From Sipunculus nudus (lineage: Eukaryota > Annelida > Sipuncula > Golfingiida > Sipunculidae): DNA of 64,000 nt. Below, piece after piece: positions 49,321-63,000 of the stretch (position 1 is the first letter of the stretch; every line of letters starts with the position of its first letter). A model generated the notes under the pieces. It was not told the DNA's origin, did not search any database, and saw only the letters and a list, made by a program, of their open reading frames with translations. The stretch covers positions 90,728,723 to 90,792,722 of the forward strand of contig CM049309.1 in assembly GCA_026874595.1 (NCBI GenBank), read 5' to 3'. Position numbers and translations under genes: made by a program.

Positions 49321-52300
49321 AATGCTCAGGTAGATGGTGGTGATATCATCCTGTTGTTTTTGGTAGAGATAAAAAAGAATGCTCAGGTAGATGGTGGTGA
49401 TATCATCCTGTTGTCTCTGGTAGAGATTAATAAGAATGCTCAGGTAGGTGGTGGTGATATCATCCCGTTGTCTTTGGTCGAGGCCAATAAGAATACTCGG
49501 GTAGATAGTGGTGATATCATCCTGTTGTCTTTGGTTGAGATAAAAAAGAATGCTCAGGTAGATGGGGGTTGATATCATCCTGTTGTTTTTGGTAGAGATA
49601 AAAAAGAATGCTCAGGTAGATGGTGGTGATATCATCCTGTTGTTTTTCGTAGGGATAAATAAGAATACTCAGGTAGACAGTGGTGATATCTTCCTGTTGT
49701 CTCTGGTAGAGATAAATAAGAATGCTCAGGTAGATGGTGGTGATATCATCCTGTTGTTTTTGGTAGAGATAAAAAAGAATACTCAGGTAGATGGTGGTGA
49801 TATCTTCCTGTTGTCTTTGGTCGAGGCCAATAAGAATACTCGGGTAGATAGTGGTGATATCATCCTGCTGTCTCTGGTAGAGATAAATAAGAATACTCAG
49901 GTAGACGGTGGTGATATCATCCTGTTGTTTCTGGTAGAGATAAATAAGAATGCTCAGGTAGATGGTGGTGATATCATCCTGTTGTTTTTGGTAGAGATAA
50001 AAAAGAATGCTCAGGTAGATATTGGTGATATCATCCTGTTGTTTTTGGTAGAGATAAAAAAGAATGCTCAGGTAGATGGTGGTGATATCATCCTGTTGTT
50101 TTTGGTAGAGATAAAAAAGAATGCTCAGGTAGATGGTGGTGATTTCATCCTGTTGTCTCTGGTAGAGATTAATAAGAATGCTCAGGTAGATGGTGGTGAT
50201 ATCATCCTGTTGTCTTTAGTCGAGGCCAATAAGAATACTCGGGTAGATAGTGGTGATATCTTCCTGTTGTCTTTGGTAGAGATAAAAAAGAATGCTCAGG
50301 TAGATGGTGGTGATATCATCCTGTTGTTTTTGGTAGAGATAAATAAGAATACTCAGGTAGACAGTGGTGATATCTTCCTGTTGTCTCTGGAAGAGATAAA
50401 TAAGAATGCTCAGGTAGATGGTGGTGATATCATCCTGTTGTTTTTGGTAGAGATAAAAAAGAATACTCAGGTAGATGGTGGTGATATCTTCCTGTTGTCT
50501 TTGGTCGAGGCCAATAAAAATACTCGGGTAGATAGTAGTGATATCATCCTGCTGTCTCTGGTAGAGATAAATAAGAATACTCAGGTAGACGGTGGTGATA
50601 TCATCCTGTTGTTTCTGGTAGAGATAAATAAGAATGCTCAGGTAGATGGTGGTGATATCATCCTGTTGTTTTTGGTAGAGATAAAAAAGAATGCTCAGGT
50701 AGATAGTGGTGATATCATCCTGTTGTTTTAGGTAGAGATAAAAAAGAATGCTCAGGTAGATGGTGGTGATATCATCCTGTTGTTTTTGGTAGAGATAAAA
50801 AGGAATGCTCAGGTAGATGGTGGTGATATCATCCTGTTGTCTCTGGTAGAGATTAATAAGAATGCTCAGGTAGATGGTGGTGATATCATCCTGTTGTTTT
50901 TCGTAGGGATAAATAAGAATACTAAGGTAGACAGTGGTGATATCTTCCTGTTGTCTCTGGTAGAGATAAATAAGAATGCTCAGGTAGATGGTGGTGATAT
51001 CATCCTGTTGTTTTTGGTAGAGATAAAAAAGAATACTCAGGTAGATGGTGGTGATATCTTCCTGTTGTCTTTGGTCGAGGCCAATAAGAATACTCGGGTA
51101 GATAGTGGTGATATCATCCTGCTGTCTCTGGTAGAGATAAATAGGAATACTCAGGTAGACGGTGGTGATATCATCCTGTTGTTTCTGGTAGAGATAAAAA
51201 AGAATGCTCAGGTAGATGGTGGTGATATCATCCTGTTGTTTTTGGTAGAGATAAAAAAGAATGCTCAGGTAGATAGTGGTGATATCATCCTGTTGTTTTT
51301 GGTAGAGATAAAAAAGAATGCTCAGGTAGATGGTGGTGATATCATCCTGTTGTTTTTGGTAGAGATAAAAAAGAATGCTCAGGTAGATGGTGGTGATATC
51401 ATCCTGTTGTCTCTGGTAGAGATTAATAAGAATGCTCAGGTAGATGGTGGTGATATCATCCTGTTGTCTTTGGTCGAGGCCAATAAGAATACTCGGATAG
51501 ATAGTGGTGATATCATCCTGTTGTCTTTGGTTGAGATAAAAAAGAATGCTCAGGTAGATGGTGGTGATATCATCCTGTTGTTTTTGGTAGAGACAAAAAA
51601 GAATGCTCAGGTAGATGGTGGTGATATCATCCTGTTGTTTTTGGTAGAGATAAAAAAGAATGCTCAGATAGATGGTGGTGATATCATCCTGTTGTCTCTG
51701 GTAGAGATTAATAAGAATGCTCAGGTAGATGGTGGTGATATCATCCTGTTGTTTTTCGTAGGGATAAATAAGAATACTCAGGTAGACAGTGGTGATATCT
51801 TCCTGTTGTCTCTGGTAGAGATAAATAAGAATGCTCAGGTAGATGGTGGTGATATCATCCTGTTGTCTCTGGTAGAGATTAATAAGAATGCTCAGGTAGA
51901 GGGTGGTGATATCATCCTGTTGTTTTTCGTAGGGATAAATAAGAATACTCAGGTAGACAGTGGTGATATCTTCCTGTTGTCTCTGGTAGAGATAAATAAG
52001 AATGCTCAGGTAGATGGTGGTGATATCATCCTGTTGTTTTTGGTAGAGATAAAAAAGAATACTCAGGTAGATGGTGGTGATATCTTCCTGTTGTCTTTGG
52101 TCGAGGCCAATAAGAATACTCGGGTAGATAGTGGTGATATCATCCTGCTGTCTCTGGTAGAGATAAATAAGAATACTCAGGTAGACGGTGGTGATATCAT
52201 CCTGTTGTTTCTGGTAGAGATAAATAAGAATGCTCAGGTAGATGGTGGTGATATCATCCTGTTGTTTTTGGTAGAGATAAAAAAGAATGCTCAGGTAGAT

Positions 52301-55140
52301 AGTGGTGATATCATCCTGTTGTTTTTGGTAGAGATAAAAAAGAATGCTCAGGTAGATGGTGGTGATATCATCCTGTTGTTTTTGGTAGAGATAAAAAAGA
52401 ATGCTCAGGTAGATGGTGGTGATATCATCCTGTTGTCTCTGGTAGAGATTAATAAGAATGCTCAGGTAGATGGTGGTGATATCATCCTGTTGTCTTTAGT
52501 CGAGGCCAATAAGAATACTCGGGTAGATAGTGGTGATATCTTCCTGTTGTCTTTGGTAGAGATAAAAAAGAATGCTCAGGTAGATGGTGGTGATATCATC
52601 CTGTTGTTTTTGGTAGAGATAAATAAGAATACTCAGGTAGATAGTGGTGATATCATCCTGCTGTCTCTGGTAGAGATAAATAAGAATACTCAGGTAGACG
52701 GTGGTGATATCATCCTGTTGTTTCTGGTAGAGATAAAAAAGAATGCTCAGGTAGATGGTGGTGATATCATCCTGTTGTTTTTGGTAGAGATAAAAAAGAA
52801 TGCTCAGGTAGATAGTGGTGATATCATCCTGTTGTTTTTGGTAGAGATAAAAAAGAATGCTCAGGTAGATGGTGGTGATATCATCCTGTTGTTTTTGGTA
52901 GAGATAAAAAAGAATGCTCAGGTAGATGGTGGTGATATCATCCTGTTGTCTCTGGTAGAGATTAATAAGAATGCTCAGGTAGATGGTGGTGATATCACCC
53001 TGTTGTCTTTGGTCGAGGCCAATAAGAATACTCGGGTAGATAGTGGTGATATCATCCTGTTGTCTTTGGTTGAGATAAAAAAGAATGCTCAGGTAGATGG
53101 TGGTGATATCATCCTGTTGTTTTTGGTAGAGATAAGAAAGATTGCTCAGGTAGGTAGATGGTGGTGATATCATCCTGTTGTTTTTGGTAGAGACAAAAAA
53201 GAATGCTCAGGTAGATGTTGGTGATATCATCCTGTTGTTTTTGGTAGAGATAAAAAAGAATGCTCACATAGATGGTGGTGATATCATCCTGTTGTCTCTG
53301 GTAGAGATTAATAAGAATGCTCAGGTAGATGGTGGTGATATCATCCTGTTGTTTTTCGTAGGGATAAAAAAGAATACTCAGGTAGATGGTGGTGATATCT
53401 TCCTGTTGTCTTTGGTCGAGGCCAATAAGAATACTCGGGTAGATAGTGGTGATATCATCCTGCTGTCTCTGGTAGAGATAAATAAGAATACTCAGGTAGA
53501 CGGTGGTGATATCATCCTGTTGTTTCTGGTAGAGATAAATAAGAATGCTCAGGTAGATGGTGGTGATATCATCCTGTTGTTTTTGGTAGAGATAAAAAAG
53601 AATGCTCAGGTAGATAGTGGTGATATCATCCTGTTGTTTTTGGTAGAGATAAAAAAGAATGCTCAGGTAGATGGTGGTGATATCATCCTGTTCTTTTTGG
53701 TAGAGATAAAAAAGAATGCTCAGGTAGATGTTGGTGATATCATCCTGTTGTCTCTGGTAGAGATTAATAAGAATGCTCAGGTAGATGGTGGTGATATCAT
53801 CCTGTTGTCTTTAGTCGAGGCCAATAAGAATACTCGGGTAGATAGTGGTGATATCTTCCTGTTGTCTTTGGTAGAGATAAAAAAGAATGCTCAGGTAGAT
53901 GGTGGTGATATCATCCTGTTGTTTTTGGTAGAGATAAATAAGAATACTCAGGTAGAGAGTGGTGATATCTTCCTGTTGTCTCTGGAAGAGATAAATAAGA
54001 ATGCTCAGGTAGATGGTGGTGATATCATCCTGTTGTTTTTGGTAGAGATAAAAAAAGAATGCTCAGGTAGATGGTGGTGATATCATCCTGTTGTCTCTGG
54101 TAGAGATTAATAAGAATTCTCAGGTAGATGGTGGTGATATCATCCTGTTGTCTTTGGTAGAGATAAATAAGAATGCTCAGGTAGATGGTGGTGATATCAT
54201 CCTGTTGTCTTTGGTAGAGATAAAAAAGAATGCTCAGGTAGATGGTGGTGATATCATCCTGTTGTCTTTGGTAGAGATAAAAAAGAAGGCTCAGTTAGAT
54301 AGTGGATAGTCATCCTGTTGTCTCTGGTAGAGATTAATAAGAATGCTCAGGTAGATGGTGGTGATATCATCCTGTTGTTTTTCGTAGGGATAAATAAGAA
54401 TACTCAGGTAGACAGTGGTGATATCTTCCTGTTGTCTCTGGTAGAGATAAATAAGAATGCTCAGGTAGATGGTGGTGATATCATTCTGTTCTTTTTGGTA
54501 GAGATAAAAAAGAATACTCAGGTAGATGGTGGTGATATCTTCCTGTTGTCTTTGGTCGAGGCCAAGAAGAATACTCGGGTAGATAGTGGTGATATCATCC
54601 TGCTGTCTCTGGTAGAGATAAATAAGAATACTCAGGTAGACGGTGGTGATATCATCCTGTTGTTTCTGGTAGAGATAAATAAGAATGCTCAGGTAGATGG
54701 TGGTGATATCATCCTGTTGTTTTTGGTAGAGATAAAAAAGAATGCTCAGGTAGATAGTGGTGATATCATCCTGTTGTTTTTGGTAGAGATAAAAAAGAAT
54801 GCTCAGGTAGATGGTGGTGATATCATCCTGTTCTTTTTGGTAGAGATAAAAAAGAATGCTCAGGTAGATGGTGGTGATATCATCCTGTTGTCTCTGGTAG
54901 AGATTAATAAGAATGCTCAGGTAGATGGTGGTGATATCATCCTGTTGTCTTTAGTCGAGGCCAATAAGAATACTCGGGTAGATAGTGGTGATATCTTCCT
55001 GTTGTCTTTGGTAGAGATAAAAAAGAATGCTCAGGTGGATGGTGGTGATATCATCCTGTTGTTTTTGGTAGAGATAAATAAGAATACTCAGGTAGACAGT
55101 GGTGATATCTTCCTGTTGTCTCTGGAAGAGATAAATAAGA
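49321..55140 (+). repeat. copy 2 of the duplication (5,819 bp after a 342-bp difference)
   Basis: Corresponds to copy 1 shifted by 6,161 up to about 53,340 and by 5,819 after the missing six monomers, as seen at 54,091 versus 48,272 and 54,318 versus 48,499. Identity is so high that the duplication must be very recent, or an assembly artefact. Confidence 0.9.
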
Positions 55141-57449
55141 ATGCTCAGGTAGATGGTGGTGATATCATCCTGTTGTTTTTGGTAGAGATAAAAAAGAATA
55201 CTCAGGTAGATGGTGGTGATATCTTCCTGTTGTCTTTGGTCGAGGCCAATAAAAATACTCGGATAGATAGTGGTGATATCATCCTGCTGTCTCTGGTAGA
55301 GATAAATAAGAATACTCAGGTAGACGGTGGTGATATCATCCTGTTGTTTCTGGTAGAGATAAATAAGAATGCTCAGGTAGATGGTGGTGATATCATCCTG
55401 TTGTTTTTGGTAGAGATAAAAAAGAATGCTCAGGTAGATAGTGGTGATATCATCCTGTTGTTTTTGGTAGAGATAAAAAAGAATGCTCAGGTAGATGGTG
55501 GTGATATCATCCTGTTGTTTTTGGTAGAGATAAAAAAGAATGCTCAGGTAGATGGTGGTGATATCATCCTGTTGTCTCTGGTAGAGATTAATAAGAATGC
55601 TCAGGTAGATGGTGGTGATATCATCCTGTTGTTTTTCGTAGGGATAAATAAGAATACTAAGGTAGACAGTGGTGATATCTTCCTGTTGTCTCTGGTAGAG
55701 ATAAATAACAATGCTCAGGTAGATGGTGGTGATATCATCCTGTTGTTTTTGGTAGAGATAAAAAAGAATACTCAGGTAGATGGTGGTGATATCTTCCTGT
55801 TGTCTTTGGTCGAGGCCAATAAGAATACTCGGGTAGATAGTGGTGATATCATCCTGCTGTCTCTGGTAGAGATAAATAAGAATACTCAGGTAGACGGTGG
55901 TGATATCATCCTGTTGTTTCTGGTAGAGATAAAAAAGAATGCTCAGGTAGATGGTGGTGATATCATCCTGTTGTTTTTGGTAGAGATAAAAAAGAATGCT
56001 CAGGTAGATAGTGGTGATATCATCCTGTTGTTTTTGGTAGAGATAAAAAAGAATGCTCAGGTAGATGGTGGTGATATCATCCTGTTGTTTTTGGTAGAGA
56101 TAAAAAAGAATGCTCAGGTAGATGGTGGTGATATCAACCTGTTGTCTCTGGTAGAGATTAATAAGAATGCTCAGGTAGATGGTGGTGATATCATCCTGTT
56201 GTCTTTGGTCGAGGCCAATAAGAATACTCGGGTAGATAGTGGTGATATCATCCTGTTGTCTTTGGTTGAGATAAAAAAGAATGCTCAGGTAGATGGTGGT
56301 GATATCATCCTGTTGTTTTTGGTAGAGATAAAAAAGATTGCTCAGGTAGGTAGATGGTGGTGATATCATCCTGTTGTCTTTGGTAGAGATAAAAAAAAAT
56401 GATCAGGTAGATGGTGGTGATATCATCCTGTTGTTTTTGGTAGAGATAAAAAAAGAATGCTCAGGTAGATGGTGGTGATATCATCCTGTTGTCTCTGGTA
56501 GAGATTAATAAGAATTCTCAGGTAGATGGTGGTGATATCATCCTGTTGTCTTTGGTAGAGATAAATAAGAATGCTCAGGTAGATGGTGGTGATATCATCC
56601 TGTTGTCTTTGGTAGAGATAAAAAAGAATGCTCAGGTAGATGGTGGTGATATCATCCTGTTGTTTTTGGTAGAGATAAAAAAGAATGCTCAGGTAGATGG
56701 TGGTGATATCATCCTGTTGTTTTTGGTAGAGATAAAAAAGAATGCTCAGGTAGATGGTGGTGATATCATCCTGTTGTTTTTGGTAGAGATAAATAAGAAT
56801 ACTCAGGTAGATTGTGGTGATATCATCCTGTTGTTTTTGGTAAAGATAAAAAAGAATACTCAGGTAGATGGTGGTGATACCTTCCTGTTGTCTTTGGTCG
56901 AGGCCAATAAGAATACTCGGGTAGATAGTGGTGAAATCATCCTGTTGTCTTTGGTAGAGATAAAAAAGAATGCTCAGGCAGATGGTGGTGATATCACCCT
57001 GTCGTTTTTGGTAGAGATAAAAAAGAATACTCAGGTAGATGGTGGTGATATCTTCCTGTTGTATTTGGTCGAGGCCAATAAGAATAGTCGGGTAGATAGT
57101 GGTGATATCATCCTGTTGTCTTTGGTAGAGATAAAAAAGAATGCTCAGGTAGATGGTAGTGATATCATCCTGTTGTTTTTGGTAGAGATAAAAAAGAATG
57201 CTCAGGTAGATGGTGGTGATATCATCCTGTTGTTTTTGGTAGAGATAAAAAAGAATGCTCAGGCAGATGGTGGTGATATCATCCTGTTGTTTTTGGAAGA
57301 GATAAAAAAGAATACTCAGGTAGATGGTGGTGATATCATCCTGTTGTTTTTGGTAGAGATAAAAAAGAACGCTCAGGCAGATGGTGGTGATATCTTCCTG
57401 TTGTCTTTGGTAGAGATAAAAAAGAATGCTCAGGTAGATGGTGGTGATA

Positions 57450-60400
57450 TCATCCTGTTGTTTTTGCTAGAGATAAAAAAGAATGCTCAGGTAGATGGTG
57501 GCGATATCATCCTGTTTTTTTTGGTAGAGATAAAAAAGAATGCTCAGGTAGATGGTGGTGATATCATCCTGTTGTTTTTGGTAGAGATAAAAAAGAATGC
57601 TCAGGTAGATGGTGGTGATATCATCCTGTTGTTTTTGGTAGAGATAAAAAAGAATGCTCAGGTAGATGGTGGTGATATCTTCCTGTTGTCTTTGGTAGAG
57701 ATAAAAAAGAATGCTCAGGTAGATGGTGGTGATATCTTCCTGTTGTCTTTGGTAGAGATAAAAAAGAATGCTCAGGTAGATGGTGGTGATATCATCCTGT
57801 TGTTTTTGGTAGAGAAAAAAAGGATGCTCAGGTAGATGGTGGTGATATCATCCTGTTGTTTTTGGTAGAGATAAAAAAGAATGCTGAGGTAGATGGTGGT
57901 GATATCATCCTGTTGTTTTTGGTAGAGATAAAAAAGAATGCTCAGGTAGATGGTGGTGATATCATCCTGTTGTTTTTGGTAGAGATAAAAAAGAATGCTC
58001 AGGTAGATGGTGGTGATATCTTCCTGTTGTTTTTGGTAGAGATAAAAAAGAATGCTCAGGCAGATGGTGGTGATATCTTCCTGTTGTCTTTGGTAGAGAT
58101 AAAAAAGAATACTCAGGTAGATGGTGGTGATATCTTCCTGTTGTCTTTGGAAGAGATAAAAAAGAATGCTCAGGTAGATGGTGGTGATATCATCCTGTTG
58201 TCTTTGGTCGAGGCCAATAAGAATACTCGGGTAGATGGTGGTGATATCTTCCTGTTGTCTTTGGTAGAGATAAAAAAGAATGCTCAGGTAGATGGTGGTG
58301 ATATCATCCTGTTGTCTTTGGTCGAGGCCAATAAGAATACTCGGGTAGATGGTGGTGATATCTTCCTGTTGTTTTTGGTAGAGATAAAAAAGAATGCTCA
58401 GGTAGATGGTGGTGATATCTTCCTGTTGTTTTTGGTAGAGATAAAAAAAGAATACTCAGGTAGATAGTGGTGATATCATCCTGTTGTCTTTGGTCGAGGC
58501 CAATAAGAATACTCGGGTAGATGGTGGTGATATCTTCCTGTTGTCTTTGGTAGAGATAAAAAAGAATGCTCAGGCAGATGGTGGTGATATCTTTCTGTTG
58601 TCTTTCGTCGAGGCCAATAAGAATACTCGGGTAGATGGTGGTGATATCTTCCTGTTGTTTTTGGTAGAGATAAAAAAGAATGCTCAGGTAGATAGTGGTG
58701 ATATCATCCTGTTGTCTTTGGTCGAGGCCAATAAGAATACTCGGGTAGATGGTGGTGATATCTTCCTGTTGTCTTTGGTAGAGATAAAAAAGAATGCTCA
58801 GGTAGATGGTGGTGATATCTTCCTGTTGTTTTTGGTAGAGATAAAAAAGAATACTCAGGTAGATAGTGGTGATATCATCCTGTTGTCTTTGGTCGAGGCC
58901 AATAAGAATACTCGGGTAGATGGTGGTGATATCTTCCTGTTGTCTTTGGTAGAGATAAAAAAGAATGCTCAGGTAGATGGTGATGATATCATCCTGTTGT
59001 CTTTGGTCGAGGCCAATAAGAATACTCGGGTAGATAGTGGCGATATCATCCTGTTGTCTTTGGTCGAGGCCAATAAGAATACTCAGGTAGATGGTGGTGA
59101 TATCTTCCTGTTGTCTTTGGTCGAGATAAAAAAGAATGCTCAGGTAGATGGTGGTGATATCATCCTGTTGTCTTTGGTAGAGATAAAAAAGAATGCTCAG
59201 GTAGATGGTGGTGATATCATCCTGTTGTTTCTGGTAGAGATAAAAAGGAATGCTCAGGCAGATGGTGGTGATATCTTCTTGTTGTCTTTGGTAGAGATAA
59301 AAAAGAATACTCAGGTAGATGGTGGTGATATTTTCCTGTTGTCTTTGGTAGAGATAAAAAAGAATACTCAGGTAGATGGTGGTGATATCTTCCTGTTGTC
59401 TTTGGTAGAGATAAAAAAGAATGCTCAGGTAGATGGTGGTGATATCATCCTGTTGTTTTTGGTAGAGATAAAAAAGAATGCTCAGGCAGATGGTGGTGAT
59501 ATCTTCCTGTTGTCTTTGGTAGAGATAAAAAAGAATACTCAGGTAGATGGTGGTGATATCTTCCTGTTGTCTTTGGTAGAGATAAAAAAGAATACTCAGG
59601 TAGATGGTGGTGATATCTTCCTGTTGTCTTTGGTAGAGATAAAAAAGAATGCTCAGGTAGATGGTGGTGATATCATCCTGTTGTTTTTGGTCGAGACCAA
59701 TAATAATACTCGGGTAGATAGTGGTGATATCATCATGTTGTTATTGGTAGAGATAAAAAAGAATGCTCAGGTAGATGGTGGTGATTTCTTCCTGTTGTCT
59801 TTGGTAGAGATAAAAAAGAATACTCAGGTAGATGGTGGTGATATCTTCCTGTTGTCTTTGGTAGAGATAAAAAAGAATACTCAGGTAGATGGTGGTGATA
59901 TCTTCCTGTTGTCTTTGGTAGAGATAAAAAATAATGCTCAGGTAGATGGTGGTGATATCATCCTGTTGTTTTTGGTAGAGATAAAAAAGAATGCTGAGGT
60001 AGATGGTGGTGATATCATCCTGTTGTTTTTGGTAGAGATAAAAAAGAATGCTCAGGTAGATGGTGGTGATATCATCCTGTTGTTTTTGGTAGAGATAAAA
60101 AAGAATGCTCAGGTAGATGGTGGTGATTTCTTCCTGTTGTTTTTGGTAGAGATAAAAAAGAATGCTCAGGCAGATGGTGGTGATATCTTCCTGTTGTCTT
60201 TGGTAGAGATAAAAAAGAATACTCAGGTAGATGGTGGTGATATCTTCCTGTTGTCTTTGGTAGAGATAAAAAAGAATGCTCAGGTAGATGGTGGTGATAT
60301 CATCCTGTTGTCTTTGGTCGAGGCCAATAAGAATATTCGGGTAGATGGTGGTGATATCTTCCTGTTGTCTTTGGTAGAGATAAAAAAGAATCCTCAGGTA

Positions 60401-60928
60401 GATGGTGGTGATATCATCCTGTTGTCTTTGGTCGAGGCCAATAAGAATACTCGGGTAGATGGTGGTGATATCTTCCTGTTGTTTTTGGTAGAGATAAAAA
60501 AAGAATGCTCAGGTAGATGGTGGTGATATCTTCCTGTTGTTTTTGGTAGAGATAAAAAAGAATGCTCAGGTAGATGGTGGTGATATCATCCTGTTGTTTT
60601 TGGTAGATATAAAAAAGAATGCTCAGGCAGATGGTGGTGATATCATCCTGTTGTTTTTGGTCGAGATAAAAAAGAATACTCAGGTTGATGGTGGTGATAT
60701 CATCCTGTTGTTTTTGGTAGAGATAAAAAAGAATGCTCAGGCAGATGGTGGTGATATCTTCCTGTTGTCTTTGGTAGAGATAAAAAAGAATGCTCAGGTA
60801 GATGGTGGTGATATCTTCCTGTTGTCTTTGGTAGAGATAAAAAAGAATGCTCAGGTAGATGGTGGTGATATCATCCTGTTGTCTCTGGTAGAGATAAATA
60901 AGAATACTCAGGTAGATAGTGGTGATAT
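57450..60928 (+). repeat. 3,479-bp distal-domain satellite segment, copy 1
   Basis: ATGCTGAGGT, a rare variant of ATGCTCAGGT, is at 57,881 and 61,360 (offset 3,479). The interrupted frame starts at 58,484 and 61,963 show the same offset. A third, partial version of the same monomer order is centred on 59,991-60,526. Left of about 57,400 the EINKN subtypes dominate; here EIKKN with DIFLLS and EANKNTR with DGG dominate, so the array has two compositional domains. Confidence 0.8.
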
Positions 60929-63000
60929 CTTCCTGTTGTTTTTGGTAGAGATAAAAAAGAATGCTCAGGTAGATGGTGGTGATATCATCCTGTTGTTTTT
61001 GGTAGAGATAAAAAAGAATGCTCAGGTAGATGGTGGTGATATCATCCTGTTGTTTTTGGTAGAGATAAAAAAGAATGCTCAGGTAGATGGTGGTGATATC
61101 ATCCTGTTGTTTTTGGTAGAGATAAAAAAGAATGCTCAGGTAGATGGTGGTGATATCTTCCTGTTGTCTTTGGTAGAGATAAAAAAGAATGCTCAGGTAG
61201 ATGGTGGTGATATCTTCCTGTTGTCTTTGGTAGAGATAAAAAAGAATGCTCAGGTAGATGGTGGTGATATCATCCTGTTGTTTTTGGTAGAGATAAAAAA
61301 GAATGCTCAGGTAGATGGTGGTGATATCATCCTGTTGTTTTTGGTAGAGATAAAAAAGAATGCTGAGGTAGATGGTGGTGATATCATCCTGTTGTTTTTG
61401 GTAGAGATAAAAAAGAATGCTCAGGTAGATGGTGGTGATATCATCCTGTTGTTTTTGGTAGAGATAAAAAAGAATTCTCAGGTAGATGGTGGTGATATCT
61501 TCCTGTTGTTTTTGGTAGAGATAAAAAAGAATGCTCAGGCAGATGGTGGTGATATCTTCCTGTTGTCTTTGGTAGAGATAAAAAAGAATACTCAGGTAGA
61601 TGGTGGTGATATCTTCCTGTTGTCTTTGGTAGAGATAAAAAAGAATGCTCAGGTAGATGGTGGTGATATCATCCTGTTGTCTTTGGTCGAGGCCAATAAG
61701 AATACTCGGGTAGATGGTGGTGATATCTTCCTGTTGTCTTTGGTAGAGATAAAAAAGAATGCTCAGGTAGATGGTGGTGATATCATCCTGTTGTCTTTGG
61801 TCGAGGCCAATAAGAATACTCGGGTAGATGGTGGTGATATCTTCCTGTTGTTTTTGGTAGAGATAAAAAAGAATGCTCAGGTAGATGGTGGTGATATCTT
61901 CCTGTTGTTTTTGGTAGAGATAAAAAAAGAATACTCAGGTAGATAGTGGTGATATCATCCTGTTGTCTTTGGTCGAGGCCAATAAGAATACTCGGGTAGA
62001 TGGTGGTGATATCTTCCTGTTGTCTTTGGTAGAGATAAAAAAGAATGCTCAGGCAGATGGTGGTGATATCTTCCTGTTGTCTTTGGTCGAGGCCAATAAG
62101 AATACTCGGGTAGATGGTGGTGATATCTTCCTGTTGTTTTTGGTAGAGATAAAAAAGAATGCTCAGGTAGATAGTGGTGATATCATCCTGTTGTCTTTGG
62201 TCGAGGCCAATAAGAATACTCGGCTAGATGGTGGTGATATCTTCCTGTTGTCTTTGGTAGAGATAAAAAAGAATGCTCAGGTAGATGGTGGTGATATCTT
62301 CCTGTTGTTTTTGGTAGAGATAAAAAAGAATACTCAGGTAGATAGTGGTGATATCATCCTGTTGTCTTTGGTCGAGGCCAATAAGAATACTCGGGTAGAT
62401 GGTGGTGATATCTTCCTGTTGTCTTTGGTAGAGATAAAAAAGAATGCTCAGGTAGATGGTGGTGATATCATCCTGTTGTCTTTGGTCGAGGCCAATAAGA
62501 ATACTCGGGTAGATAGTGGCGATATCATCCTGTTGTCTTTGGTCGAGGCCAATAAGAATACTCAGGTAGATGGTGGTGATATCTTCCTGTTGTCTTTGGT
62601 AGAGATAAAAAAGAATGCTCAGGCAGATGGTGGTGATATCTTCCTGTTGTCTTTGGTCGAGATAAAAAAGAATGCTCAGGTAGATGGTGGTGATATCATC
62701 CTGTTGTCTTTGGTAGAGATAAAAAAGAATGCTCAGGTAGATGGTGGTGATATCATCCTGTTGTTTTTGGTAGAGATAAAAAGGAATGCTCAGGCAGATG
62801 GTGGTGATATCTTCTTGTTGTCTTTGGTAGAGATAAAAAAGAATACTCAGGTAGATGGTGGTGATATTTTCCTGTTGTCTTTGGTAGAGATAAAAAAGAA
62901 TACTCAGGTAGATGGTGGTGATATCTTCCTGTTGTCTTTGGTAGAGATAACAAAAGAATGCTCAGGTAGATGTTGGTGATATCATCCTGTTGTTTTTGGT
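60929..63000 (+). repeat. 3,479-bp segment, copy 2 (partial, one monomer inserted)
   Basis: Matches copy 1 at +3,479 until about 62,600. One extra monomer (57 bp) then shifts the offset to 3,536, as shown by GATATCTTCTTGTTG at about 59,270 and 62,806. Beyond about 63,000 the order diverges. Confidence 0.75.
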
